Shown here: positions 33,566 to 44,409 of the stretch, one piece after another
How the letters are laid out: each line of letters starts with the position of its first letter
Numbering within the stretch: the stretch's first letter is position 1
Origin: Ancylostoma caninum
Taxonomy: Eukaryota > Nematoda > Chromadorea > Rhabditida > Ancylostomatidae
DNA: 64,000 bases
Assembly (NCBI GenBank): GCA_037903475.1
Contig: JBAJFG010000314.1
Coordinates: forward strand, 1,922,001-1,986,000
Direction: 5' to 3'
Program-made: the position numbers and the translations under genes
The notes under the pieces: generated by a model
What the model saw: only the letters and a program-made list of their open reading frames with translations
Databases searched by the model: none
What the model was told of the DNA's origin: nothing

Positions 33566-34589
33566 TACTGCACGAATTTTCACTACTTAACAAAAAGTTA
33601 GAAAGGGTAAAAAGTGAGTTCGTGGTGAAAGTGGTGGAAGAGAGAAAGGGAACGAGTAGGATCCGCCAGCGATAGGTGTTGGTACATAGGTCGAGGGCAA
33701 TTCATGCTAGTCAGACGATCTACTCGCAAAGGATCTTCGATGAAGACTGGTCATCGCGGCATCTACATACATCCTCAATGAGAAGAACGTGCGGCTATAG
33801 CTAGGGTGTGAATGCGTGCGCCTGAGCTGCCTCAGCGATGTGACTGGCATTATCCTTCACCATACACAAGCTTACGCCTCAATGCGCGTGTCTAGTATAA
33901 AATGCCTTCTACAGAGATGCCCCACTAAAACTATCCTAAGCAAGCACTTCCTCATCAGAACTCACCGTTAGCCTTGTTATCTTGCTATCGTTTTCGGAGC
34001 CAGTGTTAACTAGAAATCAGACGAATGAAACACGAAATTTTCCAGAAAAATTAGGAATGTGAAAGCACCCTTCAGAAAGTATCCTTCTCCGACAGCGCCA
34101 AGAAGTAATAAATTATGAACCTGAAAAGCCACAGTAATTTTTAAAATAATAGATCAATTCTGGAAATAAGAGAATAAGATGGATACGAACCTTCTTCTAG
34201 ATGAAAATATGAACACCTGTAAAAAGGGAACATAGCTGCCAAAAAATCGAGGAAAGAAGGAAGTCTGGTTCGGAACCAGGAATTAGCTCATGCGTCACAC
34301 AGTCATTTTCTTACATATCATCGAATACACACATATTTTAACCAATTTTCCAGACCGACTATGCTAAGTCCATCCTCTGGAATTTGCAAGTCGTACCAGA
34401 TTTGCTGACCTTTTCCGAAGTCCAGCTTGCACGAACTTTAAAAGGAAATTGTTTAAAAAACCAAGTTAAGTTGAACCAAGAAAAAAAGCGTGAAGTTCTG
34501 GAACATCCATTAGGCTATAAATGTTCACTGGCTGTTTCTTTCAGTTACTAGCTGTGCCATCCCGTGGTCACATCGCTAGGATTACGTAC
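33566..34589. other. Intergenic, nothing recognised
   Basis: No gene or repeat family member recognised in this stretch. Confidence 0.35.
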
Positions 34590-34710
34590 ATCCCAGATGT
34601 TCGATCTGAAGAATGATGGTGCTTTTGGCCCCGCAATTAGGGGCACGTGCACTGTTGGCGCGCGTCCAGAGCTAGAGGCCGATTGACGAAAGTGCATTTT
34701 TTGTTTAACA
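34590..34710 (+). repeat. Interspersed repeat with GCCCCGCAATTAGGGGC core, copy 2
   Basis: Same core and flanking blocks as 28480-28645 (GGCCCCGCAATTAGGGGC, CCAGAGCTAGAGGC, CGAAAGTGCA), in the same orientation. The borders are not defined; similarity fades beyond about 34705. Confidence 0.6.
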
Positions 34711-35920
34711 ACATTGAACGTTGACTTTCGTACGTCGCACTGGTTGAAAATCCTGCTGAACTGTGGGGAAAATTGTGAAAACTCGATATGTGAAGAAGTT
34801 TTGGTGGGCTGAAAGTGTAGAGAAAAAATCTGAGAGGGGTTCTTGTTAAAATTTCTCCCAATTGCTGGTGAATATGGAGATCTTAGCATGTCACAAGGCT
34901 TCTCGCATGAATATCCCAGTTAAGCTGATAAAACTGGGGAAAGCATGATTACCGCATGATGACGGGTAGAACAAACGGAGAAGGGGGGAAAACTCTTATG
35001 GGAAAGCAACAGGAGGTCCCCCTCAATAATGTCCCATTCCATGGAACCACCCTGCGGAATATGTGAATCCTGGATGGGATGCGCACGAATTGGACCTGAT
35101 ATGGGCTTTTCAATTCTGCCACACATTTTTTTGTGCTGTGAGGCTGAACGCACGCAAAGCCGTCGGTTGAGGGGGGGAGTAGCAATTCCCGCAACTGCCT
35201 CGTTCAGAGGGCTGTCCATAGAGCCAGCGTCGTATTTCTCGCGGTTTTATAAGGACCAAAGTCTTCTCAGGCGCATCATTCACATTCTTCATAGCATTCC
35301 TAGCGTTGAACAAATTCTATGCAGTCAATTGCTAAACATCCAAGAAGGTTTTCGTCCAAATGCTTACTGAAGTGCTGTTTTGCATTGAAAGGCATAAATA
35401 AACGGGATTAGGTTGCAGATCAAAGGGTATCTGCTTCCGTTGATCTGCGCTCCGATCACTTTTCGCTCTCTAGCTCTTGTCGACAAAATAATTAAACAAG
35501 TAAGCCAGAAACACCTGTCTAGGCAGAATGACTCAGCACTTGTATTAAGTTGATTGTTTGCTGCACGCTCACTGGCTAAAATAAAGAGGTTACCCCATAC
35601 GGTTTATGTTGACTACCCAAAGAAAGCGCCAAATCTCCTACTCGTCGCATTTCTATTATACTATGTGTGTATGCTATGACTTGTGATAGAAAGTGATGGA
35701 TCGATGTTTGATGGATCGATACGCACCCTGGTCATGCCCGCTCTGTTCACGACGACCGGATCTCCGATGAATAAACTTATAGAACAACTTTCGTTCCCAC
35801 TGGGTTCGTCACAAATATTGACAGACCGAGACGATTCGAACGCAACACCTACAAGATCCTACATGAGCGTATCCAAAATGAAGGCTTACTCGAAATGAAC
35901 ACAAAGTGGACACAAAAACC
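34711..35920. other. Intergenic, nothing recognised
   Basis: Open frames here (for example 35029-35370) lack any family signature. No RNA gene or repeat could be supported. Confidence 0.35.
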
Positions 35921-35922
35921 TA

Positions 35923-36834
35923 CAGGGTGGTCCGAAATTACGGAGACAAGGGCGCGATGCGCGTTTTTCGACTTATCTCGAGTTTTGGCGTTTAGCATCC
36001 AATCTTTTGCTGTTCATTTGTTCAATTGTACAGCCTTTTCCAAAACATTACCTAACACTATGATTTTTAGGAACAGCTAAGCCAAGCTTAGTTTTACCAC
36101 CCAATTACATTTTTTGTGTAGGCTTGGCGCGCATGTTGTGCTAATGTGTAAAATTTTACAGGAGGCACGCTAAGCAGTACATAGAAACGTACAAGGTGTG
36201 CGAAACAGAAAAACGTTAAAGCCATTGTGAATGGCCACCTACCTTGGGTATGAGATCCAGAATTTTGTGCGGATACGCCGAAATTGAACGCGGGCTGAGG
36301 GTGCTTTTGAATTCTAATCACCATCATTAAATGTATTACGAGGAAAATACTTCTCAGAACTTTGAGAGTGGAAGTTGACGGGCCTAATAAGTTCCAGTCC
36401 CCTCCCTCAACAGTGAAAAAAGAACCAGAAACAGCCCTAAAGTACGTTTTTGCTTTGTTTCTGCACAGGAAGTCATGTCCGCTTCCTTATTAATCTTACT
36501 TTCAGTACTCATTCGAGCAAATTTCTCGTTATGATATTCATTCGAGGACAAAAAAAAACTGACTCACTCTCATAAAAATTGTTTAATCCTTGGAGCACAC
36601 GCTTTTAGAAGGGGCAGATTATCTAGGAAGAGTGCACTTCTGCGCCACAGCAGGCAAATAGTTCTAATTTTTTCATGTGTTTTCTCGCCGGTGGTAGCAG
36701 AAATCGTGAGATGTGATGGTAGATTTTGTTCAATGTAGAGTGGAAAATATCGTGTTGGAAACAAAATTACCAACTCGTTTTCCAACGTTAGATATGGATC
36801 TTTCAGCGTGTCTCCTTAATTTTGGACCACCCTG
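35923..36834. mobile_element. TA-flanked element with CAGGGTGGTCC termini (mariner type, non-autonomous)
   Basis: The left terminus CAGGGTGGTCCGAAATTACG and the inverted right terminus CAGGGTGGTCCAAAATTAAG match over 25-28 bp. TA lies on both sides (35921-35922, 36835-36836). Such ends are common in Tc1/mariner elements. The 912-bp interior has no recognisable DDE/D motifs. Confidence 0.7.
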
Positions 36835-37139
36835 TACTCTTGTGCGAAGTGTGCTCCCTTGATGTGAACACATTAGCGGTGCGCCACAAGTAGTGCATGT
36901 GAAATTTGTTGCATATCATCTGTATATATAAAAGTCAAAGTTTGTATGTATGTGTGTGCGTATGTATGTAATGAATAGAAATCGCGGAGTGTGAACAGAT
37001 CCGGACCAAATTTTGCATGCCCATACTTCGCGGGCCGGCGGAGGTTATAGGCTACTTTGCTACTTTGCACCTGAGATTATCGATTGATTAATCGATTATA
37101 TCGATTTTATTGATTTTTCGTTACTTTTGGCCAGGAGTC

Positions 37140-37640
37140 GGTGAGGACATGTCTTCTGGGGTTCCTCAATACGCTGAATACGAATATGACAACCACTTCG
37201 CACGAAATATTGATTTATTGATTTTATCGATTTTTTCCCATTTTCGCTCGCAGGCGGACAAAGACATATCCCCTGGGGTTCCTCGATACGCTGAATACGA
37301 ATATGACAACCACTTCGCACGAAATATTGATTTATTGATTTTATCGATTTTTTCCCATTTTCGCTCGGAGGCGGACAAAGACATATCTCCTGGGGTTCCT
37401 CGATACGCTGAATACGAATATGACAACCACTTCGCACGAAATATTGATTCATTGATTTTATCGATTTTTTCCCATTTTCGCTCGGAGGCGGACAAAGACA
37501 TATCCCCTGGGGTTCCTCGATACGCTGAATACGAATATGACAACCATTTCGCATGAAATATTGATTTATCGATTTTATTGATTTTTGGCTCTTTTGCCCA
37601 ATGGAGCGGTGAAGACATGTCTCCTGAGGTTCCTCGATAC
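37140..37640 (+). repeat. Five ~117-bp tandem repeats inside Helitron copy 2
   Basis: Units begin near 37146, 37262, 37380, 37497 and 37614. They are more alike among themselves than those of copy 1, suggesting recent amplification. The ~150-codon open frames on both strands are by-products of the period. Confidence 0.8.
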
Positions 37641-37756
37641 GCTGAATATGAATATCACAACCACTTTACACGAATACATCGATTCCATATCACCGAAATA
37701 GCTTTGTCAACTTTTCGCCCACAAGTCAATCAGTCATTCATTTGCCTGTGCCCAAG

Positions 37757-38605
37757 ATGGACGGTCGACTTTCTTCGCTCAACATACCCTGCATTCGCAC
37801 ATCGGAGGATCTTGAGGAAAATATGGAAGAGTTGGTCAAACTCAACGAAGAGGAAAGGTTTCTATTTATCCTCACATTGCTTGGCCAGATTTTGCCAAGT
37901 AGAGGCAAGAATGCTCAAAAGGCAAAATCTTGTGCTACTGAGGTAACCCAGAGTGGTGCACCTGAGAAGCAGGAACGTTCCGCAGATGAGATCGAAAGAC
38001 AGCGCTCCATTGTAGTCTCCGGTTTGCCTGAACCAGAACATGATTTACGTGGACAAGAAAGGATGAAATTCGAATGGCAGAACGTGTGGAATCTGTTCGA
38101 TGAGTTAGAGTTCAAATGTTCTCCCGTAAGCATGTTCAGACTAGGCATCCCGAAGGCAGATCGACCGCGACTATTGAAACTTGTGCTTCCGACGTCTACG
38201 TACCAACAGCTGCTCCTTCGCGCAGCGCGCAAGCTTCGAAACTCGGTTAAATTTAAGAATGTATTTATTCGCCCATCACTTACCCAGGAAGAGCGGAAAA
38301 TAGGGTATGCACTTCGCCAACAACGTCGGCATCTTTTGGAGACACAAGGTGGTCGATACCGCGTTGAACGAGATAGTTTGTTCGATCTTAATAAGAAAAT
38401 CCACATCCCGTTAGACCGAACATTCTACCCACGTGAGCGACAGAAATCTTTAAATGTCACACGAAATGGGATCCGTACTCCCCAGGCTACCAATGATTTG
38501 AAGAACACTTCATCAAATTTCGTAGTCATGAACTCCAGTGGCAATGATTGCATCTGCGGATCGTGTCCTGCCTTTACCGCTTCCACTCGGACGTCTTTAA
38601 ACTGA
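37757..38605 (+). CDS. CR1-like ORF1 protein
   Basis: Predicted RNA-binding protein of the retrotransposon RNP. The 282-residue product is counted from the first in-frame ATG; the frame opens 15 bp upstream. It contains an acidic helical N-terminus (EDLEENMEELVKLNEEE), then RSIVVSGLPEP at about residues 94-104. The latter is typical of the RRM-like domain found in nematode non-LTR ORF1 proteins. A basic region follows (ALRQQRRHLLETQGGRYRVE). It ends in CICGSCPAF, a cysteine-containing tail too short to call a zinc knuckle. ORF2 starts 33 bp downstream in another frame. No stops or frameshifts are seen. Confidence 0.72.
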   Translation: MDGRLSSLNIPCIRTSEDLEENMEELVKLNEEERFLFILTLLGQILPSRGKNAQKAKSCATEVTQSGAPEKQERSADEIERQRSIVVSGLPEPEHDLRGQERMKFEWQNVWNLFDELEFKCSPVSMFRLGIPKADRPRLLKLVLPTSTYQQLLLRAARKLRNSVKFKNVFIRPSLTQEERKIGYALRQQRRHLLETQGGRYRVERDSLFDLNKKIHIPLDRTFYPRERQKSLNVTRNGIRTPQATNDLKNTSSNFVVMNSSGNDCICGSCPAFTASTRTSLN

Positions 38606-38637
38606 TCAGACCGCACGGTAAACTGAGACATGGTCAA

Positions 38638-41526
38638 ATGACTCATCCACCCAAGTCAAAGAATCATTCAGCCGACGCTCGAAAGATAACTTCTTCCCAT
38701 GAGCATATCAAAGTCAAGTGTTTTTCCATTAACTGCCGGAGCCTGAAAAACAAACTGAATGATTTCCAACAACTTCTGACGTATAGTCGTCCAGATATTG
38801 TTGCTTTGCAAGAGACTTGGATGGATGAGTCTGTAACTGAGAATATGGTTCTGCTCAACTTACCCTACCAAATGTTTCGAAGTGATAGAAGAGGCACAGG
38901 AGGGGGTGTTGCATTAATCTTACGTGACACCTTAGTTGTGCAAGTTTGTGAGCTTTCATTCAATAAAGGAGGGATCTCTTGCTTGAGTGTAGACATAAAT
39001 GAGCGAAACACAAAGCTTCGCATCATAAACGTTTATCGCCCTCCTAATGTCAAAGCAAGCACATGCACAGAATTCATTACGTTTCTTGATATGCTGATTG
39101 GAAGCACATCATGGCCTGTAGTGGTTGTTGGTGATTTTAATCTCAAAATGAACTGGACCAACAACAACTGCACGGCATACGACTCTAGATCTGAAAGCTA
39201 CAAAAGATGCTTTGAAGCCCATGAACTGCGACAACTGGTCGACTTCCCCACGTGTGGATGCAGCACCCTTGACCTTGTCTTGACAAATACCGATAAGCTT
39301 GTTTCTTGTGTATCGCCCTCAGCTCCACTTGCTAATTCTGACCATGCCATTATTCATTTTTCCATGAATTTTTTTCACAATTCATGGACTCGCACTACTA
39401 CATTCTTCAATTTCGCCAAGGCAGATTATAAGAGAATGAATGAAGAATTGTTGACTGTTAATTGGGAAACGATATTCGATGGATTTTCGTGCATAGACGA
39501 TTTATACGAAAGGTTCTGCCGTTTAGTATCCAACACTGTTAACAAATACGTCCCTATAATGCGCAGGCGAGAAGGTGTAAACTATCCAGCTCATATCAAA
39601 CGATTGTTTAGATTCCGAAATTACCTTTTTAAACGCCTCCACAAAAGAAATGTGATGGAGAAGTATGCAAAAGTGTCCTCTAAACTCTCTAGACTGATCG
39701 AAAAGTTCTCGAGAAATCGTGAAAGAAAAACCATACTATCTAAGAACAATAGGGAACTCTTCAGATTTATCAAGTATCGCTTGAGAGAACGAAAGACAAA
39801 GTTTCCCTCATTTTTTGACGAACATGGAAATGCACTCACTACAGATTCTTCAAAGAGCGAAATTTTTGCCGACTACTTCAGCTCGGTTTTCACACCCGAT
39901 AATGGTCATTTCCCTTCCTTACAGAATAAATCGCAAAGAAGTCTTAGTTCTTTTACCATCTACCCTGAAACAGTGCTGAAAGTCTGCAAAAAGCTAAAAA
40001 TCTCATACTCCGACACTTTCGATGGCATACCGCAAGCCATTTTCCGGAAATGTTGTGATGCCCTTAAAGTACCCCTTGCACACATTTTTAACTTTTCCCT
40101 TCGCCTCGGTACAGTCCCTGCCCTTTGGAAAATGTCAATCATTACCCCAGTTAACAAGACCCCATCACCAAAACAGCCATCCGACTACCGCCCAATTTCC
40201 ATCACTAGCACTGCAGCTAAGATAATGGAACGGTGTATAAAAGCCAAAATTGACGCGCATCTATGCAAGGAGAACATACTACCTCCCCAACAGTTTGGAT
40301 TTCGTAGTAAAATGTCCACGTGTGACCAACTACTGGATTGCATTCATGATTGGTTCAAGCAATTGTCTTCAAAAAGGCTTGTTGATGTGGTGTATTACGA
40401 CATATCAAAAGCGTTTGACACTGTGTCTCACGAGAAGCTGCTTTGGAAGTTAGATAATGTCGGCATACGTGGTAATCTCCATGCATGGATTCGCTCTTTT
40501 TTGACTGACAGATCTTTTTGTGTTAAAATTGGTAAGAGCTTGTCAACTCTACGGGAGGTAACAAGTGGGGTTCCGCAGGGTAGCGTTCTTGGTCCAATTC
40601 TTTTTCTCATTTACATTTATGACCTTCCGAAGAATTGTGAACTGCCGAATGATATCAAACTGGCAATGTTCGCAGACGACATCAAGATGTTCTCTGAATA
40701 CTCAGTCGAAGAGGTTGATAGTGCCACAAAAAAGCTACAAAATGCAATAAACAAGCTTGTCGTTTATATGAACTCATGGCAGCTAAAAATCTCTGAGCAA
40801 AAGACTTGCGTACTGCATTTGGGAAAAAGAAACCCAAGAAGAAAATATTTTCTTTCGGAAAACACCCCCATCAGGAATGTGAAAAATATCAGAGATTTAG
40901 GAATACAGATTGACGAAGGTCTTCAATTTGGATCGCATTATAACAAAATCACCGCAGCTGCTAAATGCGCTATGTTCCGAATCTTGAGAATTTTTAAAAG
41001 TAAAGACGTCAATGTTCTTACTAGGATGTTTAAAGTGTATGTACGACCTATAATAGAATATAACTCACCAGTATGGAATCCATATATGAAGAAACACATC
41101 GACCTTCTCGAGAGTATTCAGAGGACATACACAAGACTGGTATTTTATCGATGCTTCCCAGAACATAAACAACTGAGAAAACTCCCTTCATATGAGGAAC
41201 GTTTGAAGAAGTTAAAACTTGACTCATTAACTTTTAGAAGAAAACTTATCGACATATGCTTTCTTCATAAGCTAGTTAATGGTCAGGTAAGTTTGCAGTT
41301 TTCGAAATACTATGTGCTTAAGCCTTGCTATGGCAGAGTGTCCACCTTTGAAACCTATTTTCCACCTTGTAAAGGTAATGGTTTCTCTCATTCATTTTTT
41401 CCGCGTATGGCTAGGGTATTCCACTATCTGCCAAAAGGCTTTTTCAGGCAGCAGCACAACATGAAGACCTTGTCAAAAAATTACTCACTGAAACAAATTA
41501 TGGAAGAGATACCGGGAGAATTCTAA
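38638..41526 (+). CDS. CR1-like endonuclease/reverse transcriptase
   Basis: The 962-residue product from the first ATG performs target nicking and reverse transcription. The endonuclease domain (about 25-250) shows KCFSINCRSL, VALQETWMD, VVVVGDFNLKM (about 160) and NSDHAII (about 233). The RT domain (about 460-740) shows DYRPISITSTAAKIMERCI, YYDISKAFDTVSHEKLLW (about 586), GVPQGSVLGPILFLIY, FADD at about 678, and NSWQLKISEQKT. A C-terminal FKVYVRPIIEYNSPVWNP is typical of CR1/Jockey elements. All catalytic residues appear present. The frame is open 90 bp before the ATG and overlaps the end of ORF1, so a translational coupling start is possible. Confidence 0.9.
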   Translation: MTHPPKSKNHSADARKITSSHEHIKVKCFSINCRSLKNKLNDFQQLLTYSRPDIVALQETWMDESVTENMVLLNLPYQMFRSDRRGTGGGVALILRDTLVVQVCELSFNKGGISCLSVDINERNTKLRIINVYRPPNVKASTCTEFITFLDMLIGSTSWPVVVVGDFNLKMNWTNNNCTAYDSRSESYKRCFEAHELRQLVDFPTCGCSTLDLVLTNTDKLVSCVSPSAPLANSDHAIIHFSMNFFHNSWTRTTTFFNFAKADYKRMNEELLTVNWETIFDGFSCIDDLYERFCRLVSNTVNKYVPIMRRREGVNYPAHIKRLFRFRNYLFKRLHKRNVMEKYAKVSSKLSRLIEKFSRNRERKTILSKNNRELFRFIKYRLRERKTKFPSFFDEHGNALTTDSSKSEIFADYFSSVFTPDNGHFPSLQNKSQRSLSSFTIYPETVLKVCKKLKISYSDTFDGIPQAIFRKCCDALKVPLAHIFNFSLRLGTVPALWKMSIITPVNKTPSPKQPSDYRPISITSTAAKIMERCIKAKIDAHLCKENILPPQQFGFRSKMSTCDQLLDCIHDWFKQLSSKRLVDVVYYDISKAFDTVSHEKLLWKLDNVGIRGNLHAWIRSFLTDRSFCVKIGKSLSTLREVTSGVPQGSVLGPILFLIYIYDLPKNCELPNDIKLAMFADDIKMFSEYSVEEVDSATKKLQNAINKLVVYMNSWQLKISEQKTCVLHLGKRNPRRKYFLSENTPIRNVKNIRDLGIQIDEGLQFGSHYNKITAAAKCAMFRILRIFKSKDVNVLTRMFKVYVRPIIEYNSPVWNPYMKKHIDLLESIQRTYTRLVFYRCFPEHKQLRKLPSYEERLKKLKLDSLTFRRKLIDICFLHKLVNGQVSLQFSKYYVLKPCYGRVSTFETYFPPCKGNGFSHSFFPRMARVFHYLPKGFFRQQHNMKTLSKNYSLKQIMEEIPGEF

Positions 41527-42131
41527 CACATCGAAATATTTTTATGTAACAGGAGGAAAACTCGAAATTAGGCGCTGACGTTTATTAGATATAAATTTAT
41601 ATAACTATTTATCTGTGAGAGGAGCATCTGGAATACAAACATTCAGATCAGCTCACCTATTTCTTATTTGCAAAGGACACTGTGTTGGTTGACGGTAACG
41701 GCGAGGAACCAGCAGGGAATGGAGCCCACGATAGTCCCTTCATTTGACCGCGCCCCAGTGCTGCGGTCAGATTCGAATGGTTTCGTGCAATGCAACTAAC
41801 CAACCCTGTCAGTGGGAGCCGTTGTGGTACGATAGCTGGATCTAGTGTCTATGCAAGCTCTCAAATCTATCTATTCCAGTAACTCCTCATGACTATATAA
41901 TTAACTCTATGTACCTTCTTTCGAAGGGTCCCATTGTAAACTATTACAATGTAATAAATGAATGAATGAAGTCGAGGGGGAAGGCTCACTAGGGCTTCGC
42001 TAACATGCTGATCACCAAAGTTATGGAGATTTTAATGTTTCAATAAATTTATCGGTGATCGTAATTGGCCTCAGCAGTATAATGAAGCCATGGTAGTAAG
42101 ACACCCGAGCGAAGCCGGGTACGGCAGCTAG

Positions 42132-42630
42132 TCAAAGGAATAGTTTTCAGGGGTAGCGCTCTGTCTAGGACCCGTGCGTCACGTTACCTCTGGGTCTGGG
42201 CTAGATGAACTCTGAAAAAAGTGTCATCCACACGAAGCGCCGCTTCGCCGCGCTTCGCGGATGAGAGTGATTTTCTGCGAAGCTGCTTCCTTAATTTCTT
42301 TTGTGAAAGGGTTTTCTGCCAATCTGCTACTTTAATTTCTTTGGTGAGAGGATTGGGAGTAGGAATTCTTTTGCTAATTTCGAATTATTCGCCTTCTTAG
42401 GCGATTCACTCAGTCGATGGTGGAGTTTTTTTATGCCTCTCCATCTTAAATACTCCGTTTCTCTCATTCCTCTTCATGAAAAAGTAAGTAATCGCTAGAT
42501 TTGCTCATTTTGTAGGTTTATGGAGGAAAATAGGGCAAAAACCCTTCTCAGGCCCCTCTCTTTTTGTCTTTGCTGATATCTAGAGGTTCAACTGAAGACG
42601 CACTAAAAAACGCCGTATTTCTAACTCAGT
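42132..42630. other. Intergenic, nothing recognised
   Basis: Contains a near-duplicated stretch with CTGCTTCCTTAATTTCTTTT (about 42283) and CTGCTACTTTAATTTCTTTG (about 42323). No gene was seen. Confidence 0.35.
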
Positions 42631-43319
42631 CAATGGAACGGGCTGACCGCGGCACCAAAGTGTGCACCGCGGGCTGAACGCGGTACCATGAAATGCGGAA
42701 CAGGCCAACCACGCATGGAAAGCTGGCCGACCGCGGCCCTTAGTCGGAAGTTTGGCTGACCTGTCCACCGATCAGCCAAATTCGACCCGTAGGACCCGCA
42801 CAATGTACAACGCAACCTTTGTTAATATAGTGACAACCCTCCCAATTTGCGGGGAGTGGATGCCACTCTTTAGTTATTTTTGGAGTGAAGCTGTCATTAA
42901 GAGAGCTTAGCTATTAATATTATGGACTTTGTAAACGGCCACAAAAGAAAAAAAAGAACTTATAAGCACATAATCTGAAGAAATCTGAAGAATACGAAGA
43001 ATCTGAAGAATACGAATGAATTCCGGCGATGTTGACACTTCTATTTTTCAAAGCTGTTAGTATTGCGCAGTTTCTAAAGATAAAAGGGCAGGTTTTTTGT
43101 CTGATCTTAAATTTGACCGCTGATATCTCATCCACACATCATCAGTAGCTATTACCGCCGTTATCAGTAGGACGAAGCATCATTTCGACGGGCTGACCGC
43201 GAATCTTTCGCGGGCTGGCCGCGCACCGATATCTGCTCGATCGCGCTTAATTATTTAGCTGACCGCGGATTTGGCTATGGTCCGCCAAATATTGATACCG
43301 CGGTCAGTCCGCTCTATTG
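42631..43319. mobile_element. Element with repeated GCTGACCGCGG motif
   Basis: The ends form an imperfect 22-bp inverted repeat: CAATGGAACGGGCTGACCGC at 42631 and, inverted from 43319, CAATAGAGCGGACTGACCGC. GCTGACCGCGG or close variants recur near both ends (42641, 42674, 42727, 43193, 43209, 43258). The middle is AT-rich and non-coding. The architecture resembles the element at 28831-29742 with a different motif. No target duplication was recognised. Confidence 0.55.
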
Positions 43320-44409
43320 TCTGAGAAGATCGTCGGCCCTTCTTAGGCATTTCAAAAAGCTTCTCGAAAGAAATAGTGGTGAGACTTAGTAATCAGTGGA
43401 TGAGCACCGAAAATCCTCATAGTTTTTTTTAAATAGAAGGCCTGTGCCTGCTTTGTTAGCTGAGATTCAGCGCGAGTGGTGCTGCATGAGAAAAGATGCT
43501 TCTAAAGGTGACTGGTAAAGAATTCAAGGGGATTAGACATGCCCGAGACTCAGTTCTCCAATTCTGTTCACTTGGGCTCCAATCTTGCTCGCTGTTAAGG
43601 CTTGATAACCACAGGCAGGCGATCTCTTTGTTCCGGAGTTTTCATCTTCGATGAATTGCGGAATAATTCGATAAGAAAGTAAAACCCGCATAGATGTGAC
43701 GAGTTTCTTCGTAACATACAGAAAACAATATAGGAATGTGCAATCAACTTTATCTCCATTCTCGAGAGCAGCTCTAAGGAAAACACAAGGAAGACATAAG
43801 TGATGCGCCGTAGGAACCGTAGTCAATTTCATTCTTTCTCTTTTCTAAATAATCCACACGCAAGCCCATACTGTGGTGTGGTATAGCACATGGTTGCTAC
43901 TTCAAAGCACCTTTGTGGTACAATCCCACTTTTTAAAACTGGAGGAGTACGGCAGTCGCTAGTATGGCATTGGGGAGTTCAACTAAATTCCAAGGAAAAT
44001 ATTTTGCTAGACGATGTTTTTTCTTCTCTTAGAATGTATAACTGAGCAAGTTCTTCCACCAATCTAGCATTGAACGTGAGAGTTGGTATACGTCCATTTC
44101 TGTCAAGCACGAATGTTGTTAAGGAGAATCAGAAGCGAGCTTCTCTAGGTGTGGAACAACCTCCAACTTATAGTCGCCATATTCCTTTAACTAGATTCGA
44201 GCACCGAATCGACTGCAGAATTTTTACATTATTCATTTTTGTAAGCAAGCACAAAGCAATTGAAATTAAGAACAATCGAGTATTTTTGTCCTTCAATCTT
44301 TGTAGTAGTCGAAAAGTGCACACGTTAGCCCAGAAATGGCAAGCGCAACTGGAACAGAACATACTAAACTGATGGAGAACACATGGAAAAAATACACGGG
44401 AGTGCCTAC
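43320..44409. other. Intergenic or 3' region of the - strand candidate gene
   Basis: A 37-nt stretch at about 43692-43728 (GATGTGACGAGTTTCTTCGT onwards) is repeated at 47601-47637 with a one-base difference. On the - strand both read CFLYV.KKLVTS. A possible - strand exon follows an AG at about 43782. Evidence is too thin for a gene call. Confidence 0.35.

Larger units (their letters stand above)
37728..41968 (+). mobile_element. CR1-like non-LTR retrotransposon with two intact ORFs
   Basis: The element is inserted in Helitron copy 2 with a 5-bp duplication AAGTC (37723-37727 and 41969-41973). It carries ORF1, ORF2, a ~440-bp 3' UTR and a 3' tail of AATG repeats (about 41955-41968). The leader before ORF1 is only about 29 bp, so slight 5' truncation is possible. 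Intact ORFs point to recent activity. CR1 and related Jockey-superfamily clades both fit; the tail is not the usual CR1 octamer. Confidence 0.82.
36919..42131 (+). mobile_element. Non-autonomous Helitron, copy 2, split by a CR1-like retrotransposon
   Basis: The ends are the same as in copy 1: A|TCTGTATATATAAAAGTC at 36919 and the ACCCG/CGGGT hairpin with CTAG|T ending at 42131. Five ~117-bp units lie at 37140-37640. Copy 1 reads CACAAGTCGATGGGGAAGG; here the same site is interrupted after AAGTC (37727) and resumes at 41969. Without the insertion this copy would be about 970 bp. No Helitron protein is encoded. Confidence 0.85.

Noticed and set aside
37096..37618. Open frames of ~150 codons on both strands
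   Set aside because: They are produced by the ~117-bp Helitron repeats, whose period is a multiple of three; the peptides are just repeat units.
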